Positions 16,461-25,218 of a stretch of 64,000 nt of DNA are shown in pieces. This stretch comes from Bacillota bacterium (GTDB lineage Bacteria; Bacillota; Clostridia; Lachnospirales; Bianqueaceae). Under the pieces are notes generated by a model. The model had not been told where the DNA came from, ran no database searches, and worked only from the letters and a program-made list of their open reading frames with translations. The number at the start of each line of letters is the position of its first letter. Position 1 is the first letter of the stretch. A program made the position numbers and the translations under genes. The stretch lies in NCBI GenBank assembly GCA_017441925.1, contig JAFRUE010000002.1, positions 62,001-126,000 on the forward strand. Direction: 5' to 3'.

Positions 16461-17423
16461 TCACCTCCCGCAGTCCCAGCCGAGCACACGCTCATTGGTC
16501 AATGCAGCCGCTTCTTCAGCCGTCAGCAGGGGACGTTTTGCCGAAACCGCAGCGCCGGGCCCGAAGCTCCCGTATTCGCCGAATCTCGCGTTCCTCCCCA
16601 GGAACCCGCCCATATCCGTCCATCCGTCCTTATGAATATGCGCGCCGAGCTCGCATTCGATATAATACGCGCTTCCGACGGCAAAAGGATCAGAGCCCGC
16701 GTGCCACGGCCGACCCAGATAAACGGTCTGCTCCGGGCAATCAGAAACGAGCCGGCAGTGACGGAAAACAAATCCGAATTTCTGCGCCAGATACGTACTC
16801 GGGGCCGCCACATATCCCTGGACCGCGCCCGGTTCTCTTCTGGAATGGACCAGCGAACGGATCTCGCAGGACTCGAAGACCGTCCTCGCCGCGCCGAAAA
16901 TAAAGTCGACATCACCTTCGATATAGCATTTTTCATAAAGCTGACTCCCGTCCCTGACATAGAGCGTATCCTGTTTGCCCAGGAACCGGCAGTTCGTAAA
17001 TACAAGCCGCTCTCCGGACGCATAAAGCGCGAGCGCCTGACGGCCGCCTTCCGCGCCGGAAACTCCGTCGTAAGAGTTGCGGAACGTCAGATTGCATGCT
17101 CCGCAGTCATTCGCGTAGATGCTGACGGTGGCACTGCGGAAAGTCCCCGTCATATCGCCGTTTTCACGTTTGCGGCCGGCGTAATTGTCATAGGAAATGA
17201 CCGTGTCCTCGGCCTTATCTCCCGTCCCGATCAGCGTGATATAAGGCTTGGTGCCCGGGATACGGACAGCTTCTGTATATACGCCGGGATCGAGCTTCAG
17301 CATGACCGGTGTCGTATTATCTTCAGGGATCGCGTCGACAGCTTCCTGGACCGTCCGGTAATCCCTGTCTTTTCCCACATAGATGACTGCGGTCTGAGGC
17401 AGTTCTCTTGTTGTATTATCCAT
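16461..17423 (-). CDS. Pectinesterase (carbohydrate esterase family 8), intracellular
   Basis: A 320-residue pectin methylesterase that removes methyl groups from galacturonate polymers or oligomers. The right-handed beta-helix motifs are present: QDTLYVRDG, DVDFIFGAA with catalytic aspartates, QGYVAAPS and YLGRPWH. No signal peptide is present, which suggests action on imported methylated oligogalacturonides. The start at 17423 has AGGAGG upstream; the open frame continues 53 codons further but crosses the promoter at 17461-17489 and is not protein. It is the first gene of a two-gene operon with kduD. Confidence 0.9.
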   Translation of the reverse strand: MDNTTRELPQTAVIYVGKDRDYRTVQEAVDAIPEDNTTPVMLKLDPGVYTEAVRIPGTKPYITLIGTGDKAEDTVISYDNYAGRKRENGDMTGTFRSATVSIYANDCGACNLTFRNSYDGVSGAEGGRQALALYASGERLVFTNCRFLGKQDTLYVRDGSQLYEKCYIEGDVDFIFGAARTVFESCEIRSLVHSRREPGAVQGYVAAPSTYLAQKFGFVFRHCRLVSDCPEQTVYLGRPWHAGSDPFAVGSAYYIECELGAHIHKDGWTDMGGFLGRNARFGEYGSFGPGAAVSAKRPLLTAEEAAALTNERVLGWDCGR

Positions 17424-17460
17424 GTTTTTCCCTCCTGTACAGCAAACGATTGTTAAGGAT

Positions 17461-17489
17461 ATTTTAACTGTCTGCGTCGGATTTGTCAA
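17461..17489 (-). promoter_or_regulatory. Promoter of the pectinesterase-kduD operon
   Basis: Minus strand TTGACA (17484-17489), 17 bases, TAAAAT (17461-17466). It is divergent from the promoter at 17515-17543. Confidence 0.75.
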
Positions 17490-17514
17490 ATTTGCAAAAC
17501 CAGGGTAAAAGACC

Positions 17515-17543
17515 TTGTTTTGACTGACTTCATACGCTATAAT
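17515..17543 (+). promoter_or_regulatory. Promoter of the plus-strand series starting at 17581
   Basis: TTGTTT (17515-17520), 17 bases, TATAAT (17538-17543); the start codon follows 37 bases later with AAGGAGGT between. Confidence 0.7.
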
Positions 17544-17580
17544 ATAGATGTAAAAATATACCATAAGGAGGTCATGCTTC

Positions 17581-17898
17581 ATGGATCAGATAGATAAACT
17601 CAAAAACGCGCTGGCTCCCGCCGACCGTAAGAAACTGCTGTGGATCCTGCTCGGCGTTGCGATCACGCTGGCTGCGGCTGCTGTGATCATCGCGCTTCTT
17701 AAGAAGAAAAAGAAAAAGGACGAGTGGGACGAAGAAGAAGACGAAGACAGCTGGGACGATCTGGATGACGAAGACGCTGACGACGTAGACGACAGCGATG
17801 ATGACGATGAAGACGAAGATGAAGCTACGGACTCCGGTTCCGCTCCTGAATCCGAACCTTCACAGGAACCGGATGGCACCGAGCACGCTGCCGACTGA
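17581..17898 (+). CDS. Small single-pass membrane protein with acidic tail
   Basis: A 105-residue protein of unknown function. Residues 1-17 are hydrophilic, about 18-41 form one transmembrane helix (LLWILLGVAITLAAAAVIIA), then a block of six lysines (stop-transfer, positive-inside) and a tail of about 55 residues made largely of Asp and Glu, ending in a Ser/Pro/Glu segment. The Lys block predicts a cytoplasmic acidic tail. AAGGAGGT precedes the start. It is followed by the RlmD-type methyltransferase gene after 15 bp. An electrostatic interaction role is speculation. Confidence 0.75.
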   Translation: MDQIDKLKNALAPADRKKLLWILLGVAITLAAAAVIIALLKKKKKKDEWDEEEDEDSWDDLDDEDADDVDDSDDDDEDEDEATDSGSAPESEPSQEPDGTEHAAD

Positions 17899-17913
17899 TA
17901 TACAGGCGATTCA

Positions 17914-19392
17914 ATGAAAAAAGAACCTGTCGTCTGGGACGGACTCACGGTTTCGGTCGCATTTCCCAACAAAGGGCTCGTAGTACCGGTGTGCACAGAA
18001 ACTCCCAAAGAGCCGCTGCCCACCGGTTTTTCATCGGCTGAGCAATCTGCCGCCGGCGAGGACGCGCCGTCTGTTGTGTCCAGATCAGCTGCCGGCGCGG
18101 AGCCTGCTGCGCTGCAGAGTGCCGCTCGTCCCGTCCATGTCAAGGACGTTCTGCCGGGACAGATTGTACGGATCTATCAGACCCCGCACATGGTCAAACG
18201 CAAGGAAGGGACACTCCGCGAGATCATCCGGCCGGCTCCATATGAGATCCCTTCACTCTGCCCTCACGCAGGTGTCTGTGGTGGCTGCGCCTATCAGACT
18301 GTCCCATATGAGAAACAGCTCGAATGGAAGAGACAGACAGTGACAGATCTTTTCCACGGTGAATATGATCTGCCGCCGGTGATCCCTTCGCCGGACCCGA
18401 TAGGCTACCGGAACAAGATGGAGTTTTCCTTCGGGGATGAATACAAAGACGGCCCTCTGACGCTCGGTCTTCACAAGCGGAGTGCCTACCACGACATCGT
18501 ACCGATAGACGGCTGTCAGATCGTTCCGGAGGATTTCATACCGATCGTTGCCGCTGTACAGGATTATTTCCGCGAGACCGGGGCCGGCTACTACAATACA
18601 AGGAGCCACACAGGTTTCTTGCGGCATCTCGTCCTGCGGCACAGCCGTACCGAAGGCAAGACGATGGTCAATCTGGTTACCTCTTCGCAGGGACGGTTTG
18701 ACGCAGAGGGTTTTGTCCGCCGGCTTCTGGACCTGCCCTTGCGGGGACAGATCTCCGGCATCCTTCATACCTGCAATGATTCGCAGGCCGACGTTGTACA
18801 GGCCGATTCCGTGCGGATCCTCTACGGTGTGTCGGATCTTAACGAATCTCTGCTCGGTCTGAGCTTCACCCTCTCTCCGTTCTCGTTCTTCCAGACCAAT
18901 ACGCGCGGTGCCGAAGCGCTCTACAGCGCGGTTCTGGACATGGCCGGCAACGTTGCCGGGAAAACGGTCTTCGACCTGTACTGCGGAACCGGTACGATCA
19001 GCCAGATCTTTGCTCACGCAGGCGCCCGCAAGGTGTACGGCATCGAGCTGGTCCCCGAGGCTGTTGATGCTGCCAGACAGAACGCGCTGAATAACGGGCT
19101 GGACAATTGCGAATTCTATGCAGGCGACGTTCTGAAGCTCGTCCCGACGATGCCGGACAGGCCGGACCTCATCATTCTGGATCCGCCTCGCGACGGAGTC
19201 CATCCGAAAGCGCTGCCTGAAATCCTGGCTTTTGCGCCGCGGCAGTTCCTGTATATTTCCTGCAAACCGACCTCGCTCGTCCGTGACCTGCCCTTCTTCC
19301 TGGATGCAGGATATAAGGTCACCGGAATGCAGTGTGTCGACATGTTCCCGGGTACACCGGGAATCGAAACGATCGCGAAACTGGATCGCTGA
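17914..19392 (+). CDS. rlmD: 23S rRNA (uracil-5-)-methyltransferase, RlmD/RumA family
   Basis: A SAM-dependent RNA uridine C5 methyltransferase of 492 residues in the TrmA/RlmD/RlmCD family. Iron-sulfur cysteines are at 116, 122 and 125 (CPHAGVCGGC), with a fourth in the DGC at about 194. SAM motif FDLYCGTGTIS, DPPRDG and the catalytic Cys in ISCKP are intact. The usual N-terminal TRAM domain is interrupted or replaced by an Ala/Ser/Glu-rich stretch at about 30-72. The ATG at 17914 has only a weak site, so translation is probably coupled to the preceding gene. RlmCD or a tRNA target cannot be excluded. Confidence 0.85.
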   Translation: MKKEPVVWDGLTVSVAFPNKGLVVPVCTETPKEPLPTGFSSAEQSAAGEDAPSVVSRSAAGAEPAALQSAARPVHVKDVLPGQIVRIYQTPHMVKRKEGTLREIIRPAPYEIPSLCPHAGVCGGCAYQTVPYEKQLEWKRQTVTDLFHGEYDLPPVIPSPDPIGYRNKMEFSFGDEYKDGPLTLGLHKRSAYHDIVPIDGCQIVPEDFIPIVAAVQDYFRETGAGYYNTRSHTGFLRHLVLRHSRTEGKTMVNLVTSSQGRFDAEGFVRRLLDLPLRGQISGILHTCNDSQADVVQADSVRILYGVSDLNESLLGLSFTLSPFSFFQTNTRGAEALYSAVLDMAGNVAGKTVFDLYCGTGTISQIFAHAGARKVYGIELVPEAVDAARQNALNNGLDNCEFYAGDVLKLVPTMPDRPDLIILDPPRDGVHPKALPEILAFAPRQFLYISCKPTSLVRDLPFFLDAGYKVTGMQCVDMFPGTPGIETIAKLDR

Positions 19393-19416
19393 CAGTATCG
19401 GAAGGAGATACCGCCT

Positions 19417-20037
19417 ATGAACAAACAGACAATGTACAAGCTGACATACGGACTCTTTGTCCTGACCGCTCATGAGGGCGGCAAGGATAACGGCTGTATC
19501 ATCAATACCGCGGGGCAGGTCACTTCTGCCCCGAATCAGATCTCAATCGCTGTGAACAAGAGCAACTACACCCACGATATGATCCTGCGGACAGGGGTTT
19601 TCAACATCTCGGTCATCTCGGAAGACGCGGATTTTGAGCTGTTTAAGCAGTTCGGATTCCAGAGCGGCAGGGACACTGACAAGTTCAGGAATTACCGGGA
19701 TACGATGATTGCACCGAACGGTGTCCTGTACATCACAAAAGGGACAAATGCGTGGATCAGCACGTCCGTAACACAGACCGTCGATCTGGGGACACATACG
19801 CTCTTTATCGCGGCGGTAACGGATATGAATGTTCTGTCCGACGTTCCGTCCGTGACATATACGTATTATCAGGATCACATCAAACCCAAACCGCAGGCGG
19901 CCGCAAAGCCGGCAGGCAAGCCCGCCTGGCGCTGCAGGATCTGCGGATACATCTATGAAGGCGAAACCCTGCCGGACGATTTTGTCTGTCCGCTATGCAA
20001 ACATCCGGCTGATGATTTTGAAAAAATCTATATTTAA
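19417..20037 (+). CDS. Flavin reductase-rubredoxin fusion (high-molecular-weight rubredoxin)
   Basis: A 206-residue protein joining an N-terminal FMN-binding flavin reductase domain (residues 1-155) to a C-terminal rubredoxin (about 168-206) through a Lys/Pro/Ala linker. The rubredoxin iron ligands are CRICGY and [11 protein letters not shown]. In anaerobes such proteins (Hrb type) move electrons from NAD(P)H to flavodiiron proteins and other oxygen or peroxide reductases. GGAAGGAG lies before the ATG. Thioredoxin and thioredoxin reductase genes follow directly, which makes an oxidative-stress electron-transfer module likely. Confidence 0.92.
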   Translation: MNKQTMYKLTYGLFVLTAHEGGKDNGCIINTAGQVTSAPNQISIAVNKSNYTHDMILRTGVFNISVISEDADFELFKQFGFQSGRDTDKFRNYRDTMIAPNGVLYITKGTNAWISTSVTQTVDLGTHTLFIAAVTDMNVLSDVPSVTYTYYQDHIKPKPQAAAKPAGKPAWRCRICGYIYEGETLPDDFVCPLCKHPADDFEKIYI

Positions 20038-20056
20038 TCAGGAAAGGAAAACTATC

Positions 20057-20368
20057 ATGGCAGAAATCACATTAACAACAGAAAACTTTAAGGCAGAAGT
20101 ACTTGAGTCCGATAAGCCCGTTCTGGTCGACTTCTGGGCAGTATGGTGCGGCCCCTGCCGCATGCTTGCTCCCGCGGTCGCCGAGATCGCCGAGGAGTAT
20201 GCCGATACGATCAAAGTCGGCAAAGTCAACGTCGACGAGGAGCCCGATCTGGCCGCTATGTTCCAGATCAGCAGCATCCCGACCCTGATCTTTTTCAAGG
20301 ACGGGCAGCCGGTCAAGAAATCTCTCGGCGTCATCCCGAAGGCGCAGATCCGTGCTCTGATCTCATGA
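20057..20368 (+). CDS. trxA: Thioredoxin
   Basis: A 103-residue thioredoxin with the canonical active site WCGPC, VDFWA before it and the cis-proline loop SSIPTLIFF. It reduces disulfides in the cytoplasm. The start at 20057 follows AGGAAAGGAAAA; the open frame upstream overlaps the preceding gene. Its stop overlaps the start of the reductase gene by 4 bp (ATGA), so the two proteins should be made together, and the encoded reductase is the natural partner. Confidence 0.95.
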   Translation: MAEITLTTENFKAEVLESDKPVLVDFWAVWCGPCRMLAPAVAEIAEEYADTIKVGKVNVDEEPDLAAMFQISSIPTLIFFKDGQPVKKSLGVIPKAQIRALIS

Positions 20369-21321
20369 GCGGCTCGAACGAATTCAACGACCGTTACGAC
20401 GTAGCGGTCATCGGTACCGGTCCGGGAGGCGTTTCCGCAGCGATCACGGCCAAGATCCGCAACAAAAGCGTGCTGCTGCTCGGCAGTCCCGACCTGACCG
20501 GAAAGCTGGTCAAAGGCCATAAGATCCTAAATTATCCGGGACTTCCGGAAGTTACCGGCGACGCGCTTGCCGATGCCCTGAAAAAGCATCTGGATTCTCT
20601 TGATATTGCCGTCACGGAGGACCGGATCGCGTCCGTACTTGCTATGGACGATTATTTCATGCTGCTCGGAAGCAAGAACGACATTCCTTACGAAGCCACT
20701 TCGCTCATTATCGCGAGCGGTGTCGTCGCGGATAAACCGATCCCCGGCGAAGTCGAGAATCTGGGCAATCACGTCAGCTACTGCGCAACCTGTGACGCGA
20801 TGCTGTACCGCGGCAAGCCGGTCGTGGTCGTCGGATACAATCCCAAGGAAGAAGAGGAAGCTGTATTCCTCGCGGGCGTCTGCTCGGAAGTTCTGTATTT
20901 CCCGCAGTATAAGGCGCCTACACGCTGGGAAGACGGTTCTGCCGACGCCGCGGCAGGCGCTGCAGTCATCAGGGTCGTACGGGAAAAGGCCGCCTCCATC
21001 GCGCCGGATCCCGCTGCTACCCTCATGAATCCCGCTATTATCCTGACGACTTCTGAAGGCAATGCCTACACGTCGGCCTGCATTTTCGTACTGCGCGAAT
21101 CGATCGCGCCGGGACAGCTTGTTCCGGGGCTTGAGACCGAAGGTGCTCATATCCGGGTCGATATGCAGATGCAGACGAATCTGCCCGGATGCTACGCGTG
21201 CGGAGATATCACCGGTACACCGTATCAGTATATCAAGGCCGCAGGACAGGGAAATGTCGCTGCCCTTTCAGCTTCTTCCTATGTCGATCGGGTCCGCACG
21301 GCTAAGGAAACTGCAAAATGA
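20365..21321 (+). CDS. Thioredoxin reductase-like flavoprotein, without NADPH motifs
   Basis: A 318-residue FAD disulfide reductase of the thioredoxin-reductase fold. The FAD site [10 protein letters not shown] (17-26), the redox pair CATC (140-143) and the second FAD motif ACGDITG are intact. In the pyridine-nucleotide domain the expected GGGxSA is replaced by [18 protein letters not shown], and the usual HRRxxxR is absent ([14 protein letters not shown] stands there). That pattern resembles ferredoxin-dependent thioredoxin reductases (FFTR) known from Clostridium and not NADPH-dependent TrxB. The ATG overlaps the trxA stop; its own stop overlaps the next start, so all three genes form one operon. 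Confidence 0.85.
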   Translation: MSGSNEFNDRYDVAVIGTGPGGVSAAITAKIRNKSVLLLGSPDLTGKLVKGHKILNYPGLPEVTGDALADALKKHLDSLDIAVTEDRIASVLAMDDYFMLLGSKNDIPYEATSLIIASGVVADKPIPGEVENLGNHVSYCATCDAMLYRGKPVVVVGYNPKEEEEAVFLAGVCSEVLYFPQYKAPTRWEDGSADAAAGAAVIRVVREKAASIAPDPAATLMNPAIILTTSEGNAYTSACIFVLRESIAPGQLVPGLETEGAHIRVDMQMQTNLPGCYACGDITGTPYQYIKAAGQGNVAALSASSYVDRVRTAKETAK

Positions 21322-22133
21322 GACTCGGCATCAATTATAATCCGAAGCATGATTCACCGGCTCAGTGGGCAGAGATGCTGGCTGCCGAAGACTTCCGCGC
21401 GGCATCTTTTCCCGTCGGATACAAGACGCCTGTCCACATCATCGACCGCTATCTGGCTGAGGCAAAGGCTCATGACATTCTGATCGCGGAAGTCGGGATC
21501 TGGAACTCGCCTTTCGCACCGGATCCGGAAGTCCGCGCCCGTTCGCGGGAGGATGCGCTGGAGAAACTGCGCCTCGCCGAATACGTGAAAGCGCGCTGCT
21601 GTGTCAACGTGTCCGGTTCTGTCGGTGAGAACTGGGCATGGTGCTATCCCGGAAATTATGATGAAAAGCTGTATGCGGAGAATGTGGAATGGATCCGTTA
21701 TCTTCTCGATACGGTAAAGCCCATACAAACGACATACGCATTGGAACCGATGCAGTGGATGATCCCTGATTCGCCGGAACAGTACGCGCAGTTCCTTAAG
21801 GATGTGGACCGGCCGGGATTTGCAGTGCATCTGGATTACATCAATTTCATCAATTCCGCGTATGAATACACGCATCAGGAAGAACTGCTGGATCGCTGTT
21901 TCCGGCTGCTTGGACCTCATATCATCAGCTGCCACATCAAGGACCTGGCACAGCAGCATGTCAACACCGTCATGCTGCAGGAAGTCCCGATCGGGACAGG
22001 TTCCGCACATCTTGCGAGCTACCTGCGCCATATCAGCACGCTGGATCCCGATATGCCCGTCCTGATCGAGCATCTGCGCGAATTCGAAGCTTTCTGCGAT
22101 GCGATCCGTTATCTGCGGACCCTGGAATACTGA
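21318..22133 (+). CDS. TIM-barrel sugar phosphate isomerase/epimerase family protein
   Basis: A 271-residue AP-endonuclease-2-like TIM-barrel protein (the IolE/IolI/Xyl-isomerase-like family). Metal-ligand positions appear as Glu in ALEPMQW, Asp and His in VHLDYINF, His in ISCHIKDL and Glu in VLIEHLREFE. Such proteins isomerise or epimerise sugars and inositol derivatives; the substrate is unknown. The start overlaps the thioredoxin reductase stop by 4 bp, an unexpected tie to a redox operon. A bidirectional terminator follows immediately. Confidence 0.8.
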   Translation: MRLGINYNPKHDSPAQWAEMLAAEDFRAASFPVGYKTPVHIIDRYLAEAKAHDILIAEVGIWNSPFAPDPEVRARSREDALEKLRLAEYVKARCCVNVSGSVGENWAWCYPGNYDEKLYAENVEWIRYLLDTVKPIQTTYALEPMQWMIPDSPEQYAQFLKDVDRPGFAVHLDYINFINSAYEYTHQEELLDRCFRLLGPHIISCHIKDLAQQHVNTVMLQEVPIGTGSAHLASYLRHISTLDPDMPVLIEHLREFEAFCDAIRYLRTLEY

Positions 22134-22139
22134 AATCAC

Positions 22140-22193
22140 AAAAAACCTCTAGGACCATGGCGCCTACATGCCGCCGATTCTGGAGGTTTTTTA
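22140..22193. terminator. Bidirectional terminator between convergent genes
   Basis: AAAAAACCTC pairs with GAGGTTTTTT around an inner imperfect stem (GGCG/CGCC). A-run and T-run on both sides allow action on both strands. Confidence 0.85.
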
Positions 22194-22220
22194 TTATGCA
22201 AAAATGGGCTGCTGCGTCTA

Positions 22221-22278
22221 AATTGGCACGCTCCGCGCAAGGATTCTTCCTCGAGTTCCCGCGAAAAGCGTGCCAATT
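22221..22278. repeat. Palindromic element 7 of the TTGGCACGC family
   Basis: Begins AATTGGCACGCT and ends AGCGTGCCAATT; with the next base each side (A at 22220... T at 22279) the arms pair over 13 bp. The interior is unrelated to copies 1-6 but has its own CGCG/CGCG pair. It lies 12 bases past the mutY stop and upstream of the terminator, so on the minus strand it is transcribed in the mutY 3' end. Confidence 0.85.
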
Positions 22279-22289
22279 TATGTTTTTAA

Positions 22290-23420
22290 TCAGATAAGCA
22301 GTTTCCGGATCTTCTGGAATGCGGTCGCCATCATGCGGTTGCTGCCCGCCCGCAGATCTTCCCAACACCAATCGGAAGTTTCCGCTGATCCGTTGAGTAA
22401 AGCCCCTTCTGAATCTTCCAGAGTAGCTTCAAAAACCTGCATGATCCATTCGCGGTGCGTGAAAACGTGTCTGACCTCTCCAAGATACCGTAAGGGACGG
22501 ATACTGATGCCGTACTCGCGCAGAAAAGCATCATGGAATACCTGTCGGAAAGATGCTTCCGAAGCATCGGGCACCTTTTCTGTCCCCGGGAACTCCCACG
22601 AGCCGGCAAGCAGCCCTTTTGCAGGACGCCGGTGCAGGAGCACCGCCCCGTCCGATTTCCGACGGATCACCGCTATACAGCGATGAACTGCGACCGGCGC
22701 GGCTTTCGGCGATCTGTACGGCAGCTCAGCGGTCCGTCCTGTCTGAGCGGCAGCGCACAGCCCGCGCAAGGGACAGTTCTCACAGCGCGGCACCTTGGGT
22801 ATGCAGATGAGTTCACCAAGTTCCATCAAAGCCTGTGTGAACTCGCCCGGACCGCGATTTGGAGCGCTGTCTTCTGCAAGCACGGACTCTGGAATGACCG
22901 GCTCCAGTATCTCCGCGATCTTACGCCGTACGGCCGGCTGAGCGGTATCGTCTTCCAAACCGTAAAGCCGCGCGATGACTCTGGTCACGTTCCCGTCGAC
23001 AGCTGCAGCGCGACGGCCAAAAGCGATGCTCGCGACTGCTGCGGCTGTATAATCACCGACACCCGCAAGCTTCCGGATCTCTGCGGTCTCTTCCGGGAAT
23101 CCGCCCGCGGCTACGATCTGTTTCGCTGCTTTCTGCAGATTCCTTGCCCGGGAATAGTATCCGAGCCCTTCCCACAACTTGAGTACGTCTTCCTCCGGCG
23201 CCGCGGCTAATGCTTCCGCTGTCGGATATGCCCGCATAAAACGGTCATAATACCTGATGACCGTCTCGATCCGGGTCTGCTGCAGCATGACTTCTGAAAC
23301 CAGTACAGCATATGGATCACGGCTCCGCCGCCAGGGCAGATCTCTTTTCTCTGCGCAGTACCAGGCAAGCATACGTCCCACCCACTCTGTGTTTACGCAG
23401 CGGTCTTCCTGCATACTCAT
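22290..23420 (-). CDS. mutY: A/G-specific adenine glycosylase
   Basis: MutY removes adenine mispaired with 8-oxoguanine. This 376-residue protein has the HhH-GPD domain (LPWRRSRDPYAVLVSEVMLQ, LAGVGDYTAAAVASIAFG with catalytic Asp in AVDGNV), the [4Fe-4S] ligands ending CENCPLRGLC, and a C-terminal NUDIX-like lesion-recognition domain from about 255. The start at 23420 overlaps the stop of the DUF6171 gene (ATGA), with AGGTGG upstream; the open frame beyond belongs to that gene's region. It is the last gene of the long minus-strand series from hprK. Confidence 0.93.
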   Translation of the reverse strand: MSMQEDRCVNTEWVGRMLAWYCAEKRDLPWRRSRDPYAVLVSEVMLQQTRIETVIRYYDRFMRAYPTAEALAAAPEEDVLKLWEGLGYYSRARNLQKAAKQIVAAGGFPEETAEIRKLAGVGDYTAAAVASIAFGRRAAAVDGNVTRVIARLYGLEDDTAQPAVRRKIAEILEPVIPESVLAEDSAPNRGPGEFTQALMELGELICIPKVPRCENCPLRGLCAAAQTGRTAELPYRSPKAAPVAVHRCIAVIRRKSDGAVLLHRRPAKGLLAGSWEFPGTEKVPDASEASFRQVFHDAFLREYGISIRPLRYLGEVRHVFTHREWIMQVFEATLEDSEGALLNGSAETSDWCWEDLRAGSNRMMATAFQKIRKLLI

Positions 23421-23707
23421 AACTGATTCCACCTGTCGCGCATCGGACAGCGGGCCGCGGCAGTCCGGGCACGCAATACACAATAACACCCGCACATCCG
23501 GCAGCAACCGTCCACCATTTTATGCTCACATTTCTCACAGACGGAAAGCCGGCGCGCGTACTCCGCTCCGTCAGCGAGCAGTTCCGGCCTCGCCTCAAGC
23601 TTCTTCAGCGCTTCTTCCAGATATCCGTCCACAGAGAACCCATACTGCTCGCAGATCCTGCAGACCGGGCCTTCGTCCGGCATCAATTCCGCTGAAGCTT
23701 CGCTCAT
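23417..23707 (-). CDS. DUF6171-like small Cys-rich protein
   Basis: A 96-residue protein resembling the DUF6171 family of Clostridia, of unknown function. It holds an N-terminal CRIC pair, a middle segment [22 protein letters not shown] and a final CPMRDRW, enough cysteines for two zinc sites. Its ATG overlaps the abfA stop and its stop overlaps the mutY start, each by 4 bp, so it is translationally coupled on both sides. Nothing visible ties it to sugar hydrolysis or DNA repair. Confidence 0.75.
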   Translation of the reverse strand: MSEASAELMPDEGPVCRICEQYGFSVDGYLEEALKKLEARPELLADGAEYARRLSVCEKCEHKMVDGCCRMCGCYCVLRARTAAARCPMRDRWNQL

Positions 23708-25179
23708 GCCAGGACCATTTCGATCGAAGTAACGCTTTTTGCCGGAAGGACGGCCTTGACAAACTGCACGTTCCCTTCCTGCACAAGCTGAACGTCGAAA
23801 TCCTGCGGTCTCAGGCGGTCCGGCTCGTCAAACGTATTATGCTCATCCATCACGTCGGATGTCAGTGTTCTGGCACATGCCTTCACGGCACAGCCTCCGC
23901 GCAGCTCGATCGTGACTTCGGCTGTATTTTCCAGATCCAGATTAGTGAACGTCACGAGAGCCTTGCCGTCCCTGGAAGAAGCCGAAACGTTCACTGCCGG
24001 CATTCCTTCTGCCTCCGGCACATCCTGCAGCGTCATATGGAGCAGGTCCGCGTCCTGATGGCCTTTATACATCTCAAAAACATGGTAGGTCGGCGTGAGC
24101 AGCATCTTCTCGCCCTCCGTCAGGATCACGGACTGCAGGACATTGACCAGCTGGGCGATATTCGCCATCTGTACACGGTCCGCATGCTGGTTGAAAATAT
24201 TCAGGTTGATGCCTGCGACAAGCGCGTCGCGCAGCGAATTCTGCTGATACAGGAAGCCCGGATTCGTCCCTTCCTCGACCGCGAACCACGTACCCCATTC
24301 GTCGACAAGCAGACCGACGCGTTTATCCGGATCGTAACGGTCCATGATCGTACTGTGCTTCGTGACGAGTTCTTCCATGTACCGGGTCTTGCGCATCGTC
24401 TGATACCACTCGTTCTCATTAAAGCCGAGCGCGTGGCATTTCTGCTTCCACTCGCCGGGGACAGTATAGTAGTGCAGCGTGATCCCGTCGAACATCCGGG
24501 ACGCGCGCTCCATCATGATCTCCATCCAGTGATAATCAGCGGCATTCGGGCCGACTGCGATCCTGTAGATCTTATTGCCGCCGAAATTCCGCAGATACGT
24601 CGCGTACCGCCTGTATTCGTCCGCGTAATACTCGGGACGCATATTGCCGCCGCAGCCCCACGTCTCGTTGCCGACCGCGAAGAAAGGTATCTTCCACGGC
24701 TCTTCCCGACCGTTCTCCTTACGCAGATCAGACATCGGCGAAATGCCGTCAAAAGTCATATATTCGACCCACTGCTGCATTTCGCGGACCGTACCGCTTC
24801 CGCAGTTGCCGTTGATATACGGCTCGGCGCCGATCAGCTCGCAGAAACGCAGGAATTCATGCGTTCCGAAAGAATTGTCCTCCGTCACGCCGCCCCAGTG
24901 TGTATTGACCATGCAGGGACGTTTCTCTTTAGGACCGATCCCGTCCATCCAATGGTATTCGTCCGCGAAGCATCCGCCCGGCCAGCGCAGTACCGGAATC
25001 TTCATATTGCGCAGCGCTTCGATAATATCGTTGCGCATCCCTTCGGTATTCGGAATGTCGGAATCTTCGCCGACATAGATGCCGCCGTAGATGCAGCGTC
25101 CCAGATGCTCGGAGAAATGGCCGTAGATATTCTTGTTGATGTGCGCCTGTTTCTCGTCCAGATTAAGTATAGCCTTCAT
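23704..25179 (-). CDS. abfA: Alpha-L-arabinofuranosidase (GH51)
   Basis: A 491-residue retaining arabinofuranosidase that releases arabinose from arabinan and arabinoxylan oligosaccharides. [15 protein letters not shown] and [14 protein letters not shown] are family signatures; the acid/base Glu is in GNETWG and the nucleophile Glu in VDEWGTW. No signal peptide, so intracellular like the other glycosidases here. AGGAGGG lies before the ATG at 25179. It sits 39 bp after the cysteine desulfurase gene in the minus-strand series. Confidence 0.95.
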   Translation of the reverse strand: MKAILNLDEKQAHINKNIYGHFSEHLGRCIYGGIYVGEDSDIPNTEGMRNDIIEALRNMKIPVLRWPGGCFADEYHWMDGIGPKEKRPCMVNTHWGGVTEDNSFGTHEFLRFCELIGAEPYINGNCGSGTVREMQQWVEYMTFDGISPMSDLRKENGREEPWKIPFFAVGNETWGCGGNMRPEYYADEYRRYATYLRNFGGNKIYRIAVGPNAADYHWMEIMMERASRMFDGITLHYYTVPGEWKQKCHALGFNENEWYQTMRKTRYMEELVTKHSTIMDRYDPDKRVGLLVDEWGTWFAVEEGTNPGFLYQQNSLRDALVAGINLNIFNQHADRVQMANIAQLVNVLQSVILTEGEKMLLTPTYHVFEMYKGHQDADLLHMTLQDVPEAEGMPAVNVSASSRDGKALVTFTNLDLENTAEVTIELRGGCAVKACARTLTSDVMDEHNTFDEPDRLRPQDFDVQLVQEGNVQFVKAVLPAKSVTSIEMVLA

Positions 25180-25218
25180 GGTGATCCCTCCTGATTTATG
25201 TAAGTTTCCAGTATGTTC

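Noticed and set aside
23257-25194. 645-codon open frame antisense to mutY and arabinofuranosidase
   Set aside because: It spans three real genes on the other strand and its protein is Arg/His-rich with no domain pattern.
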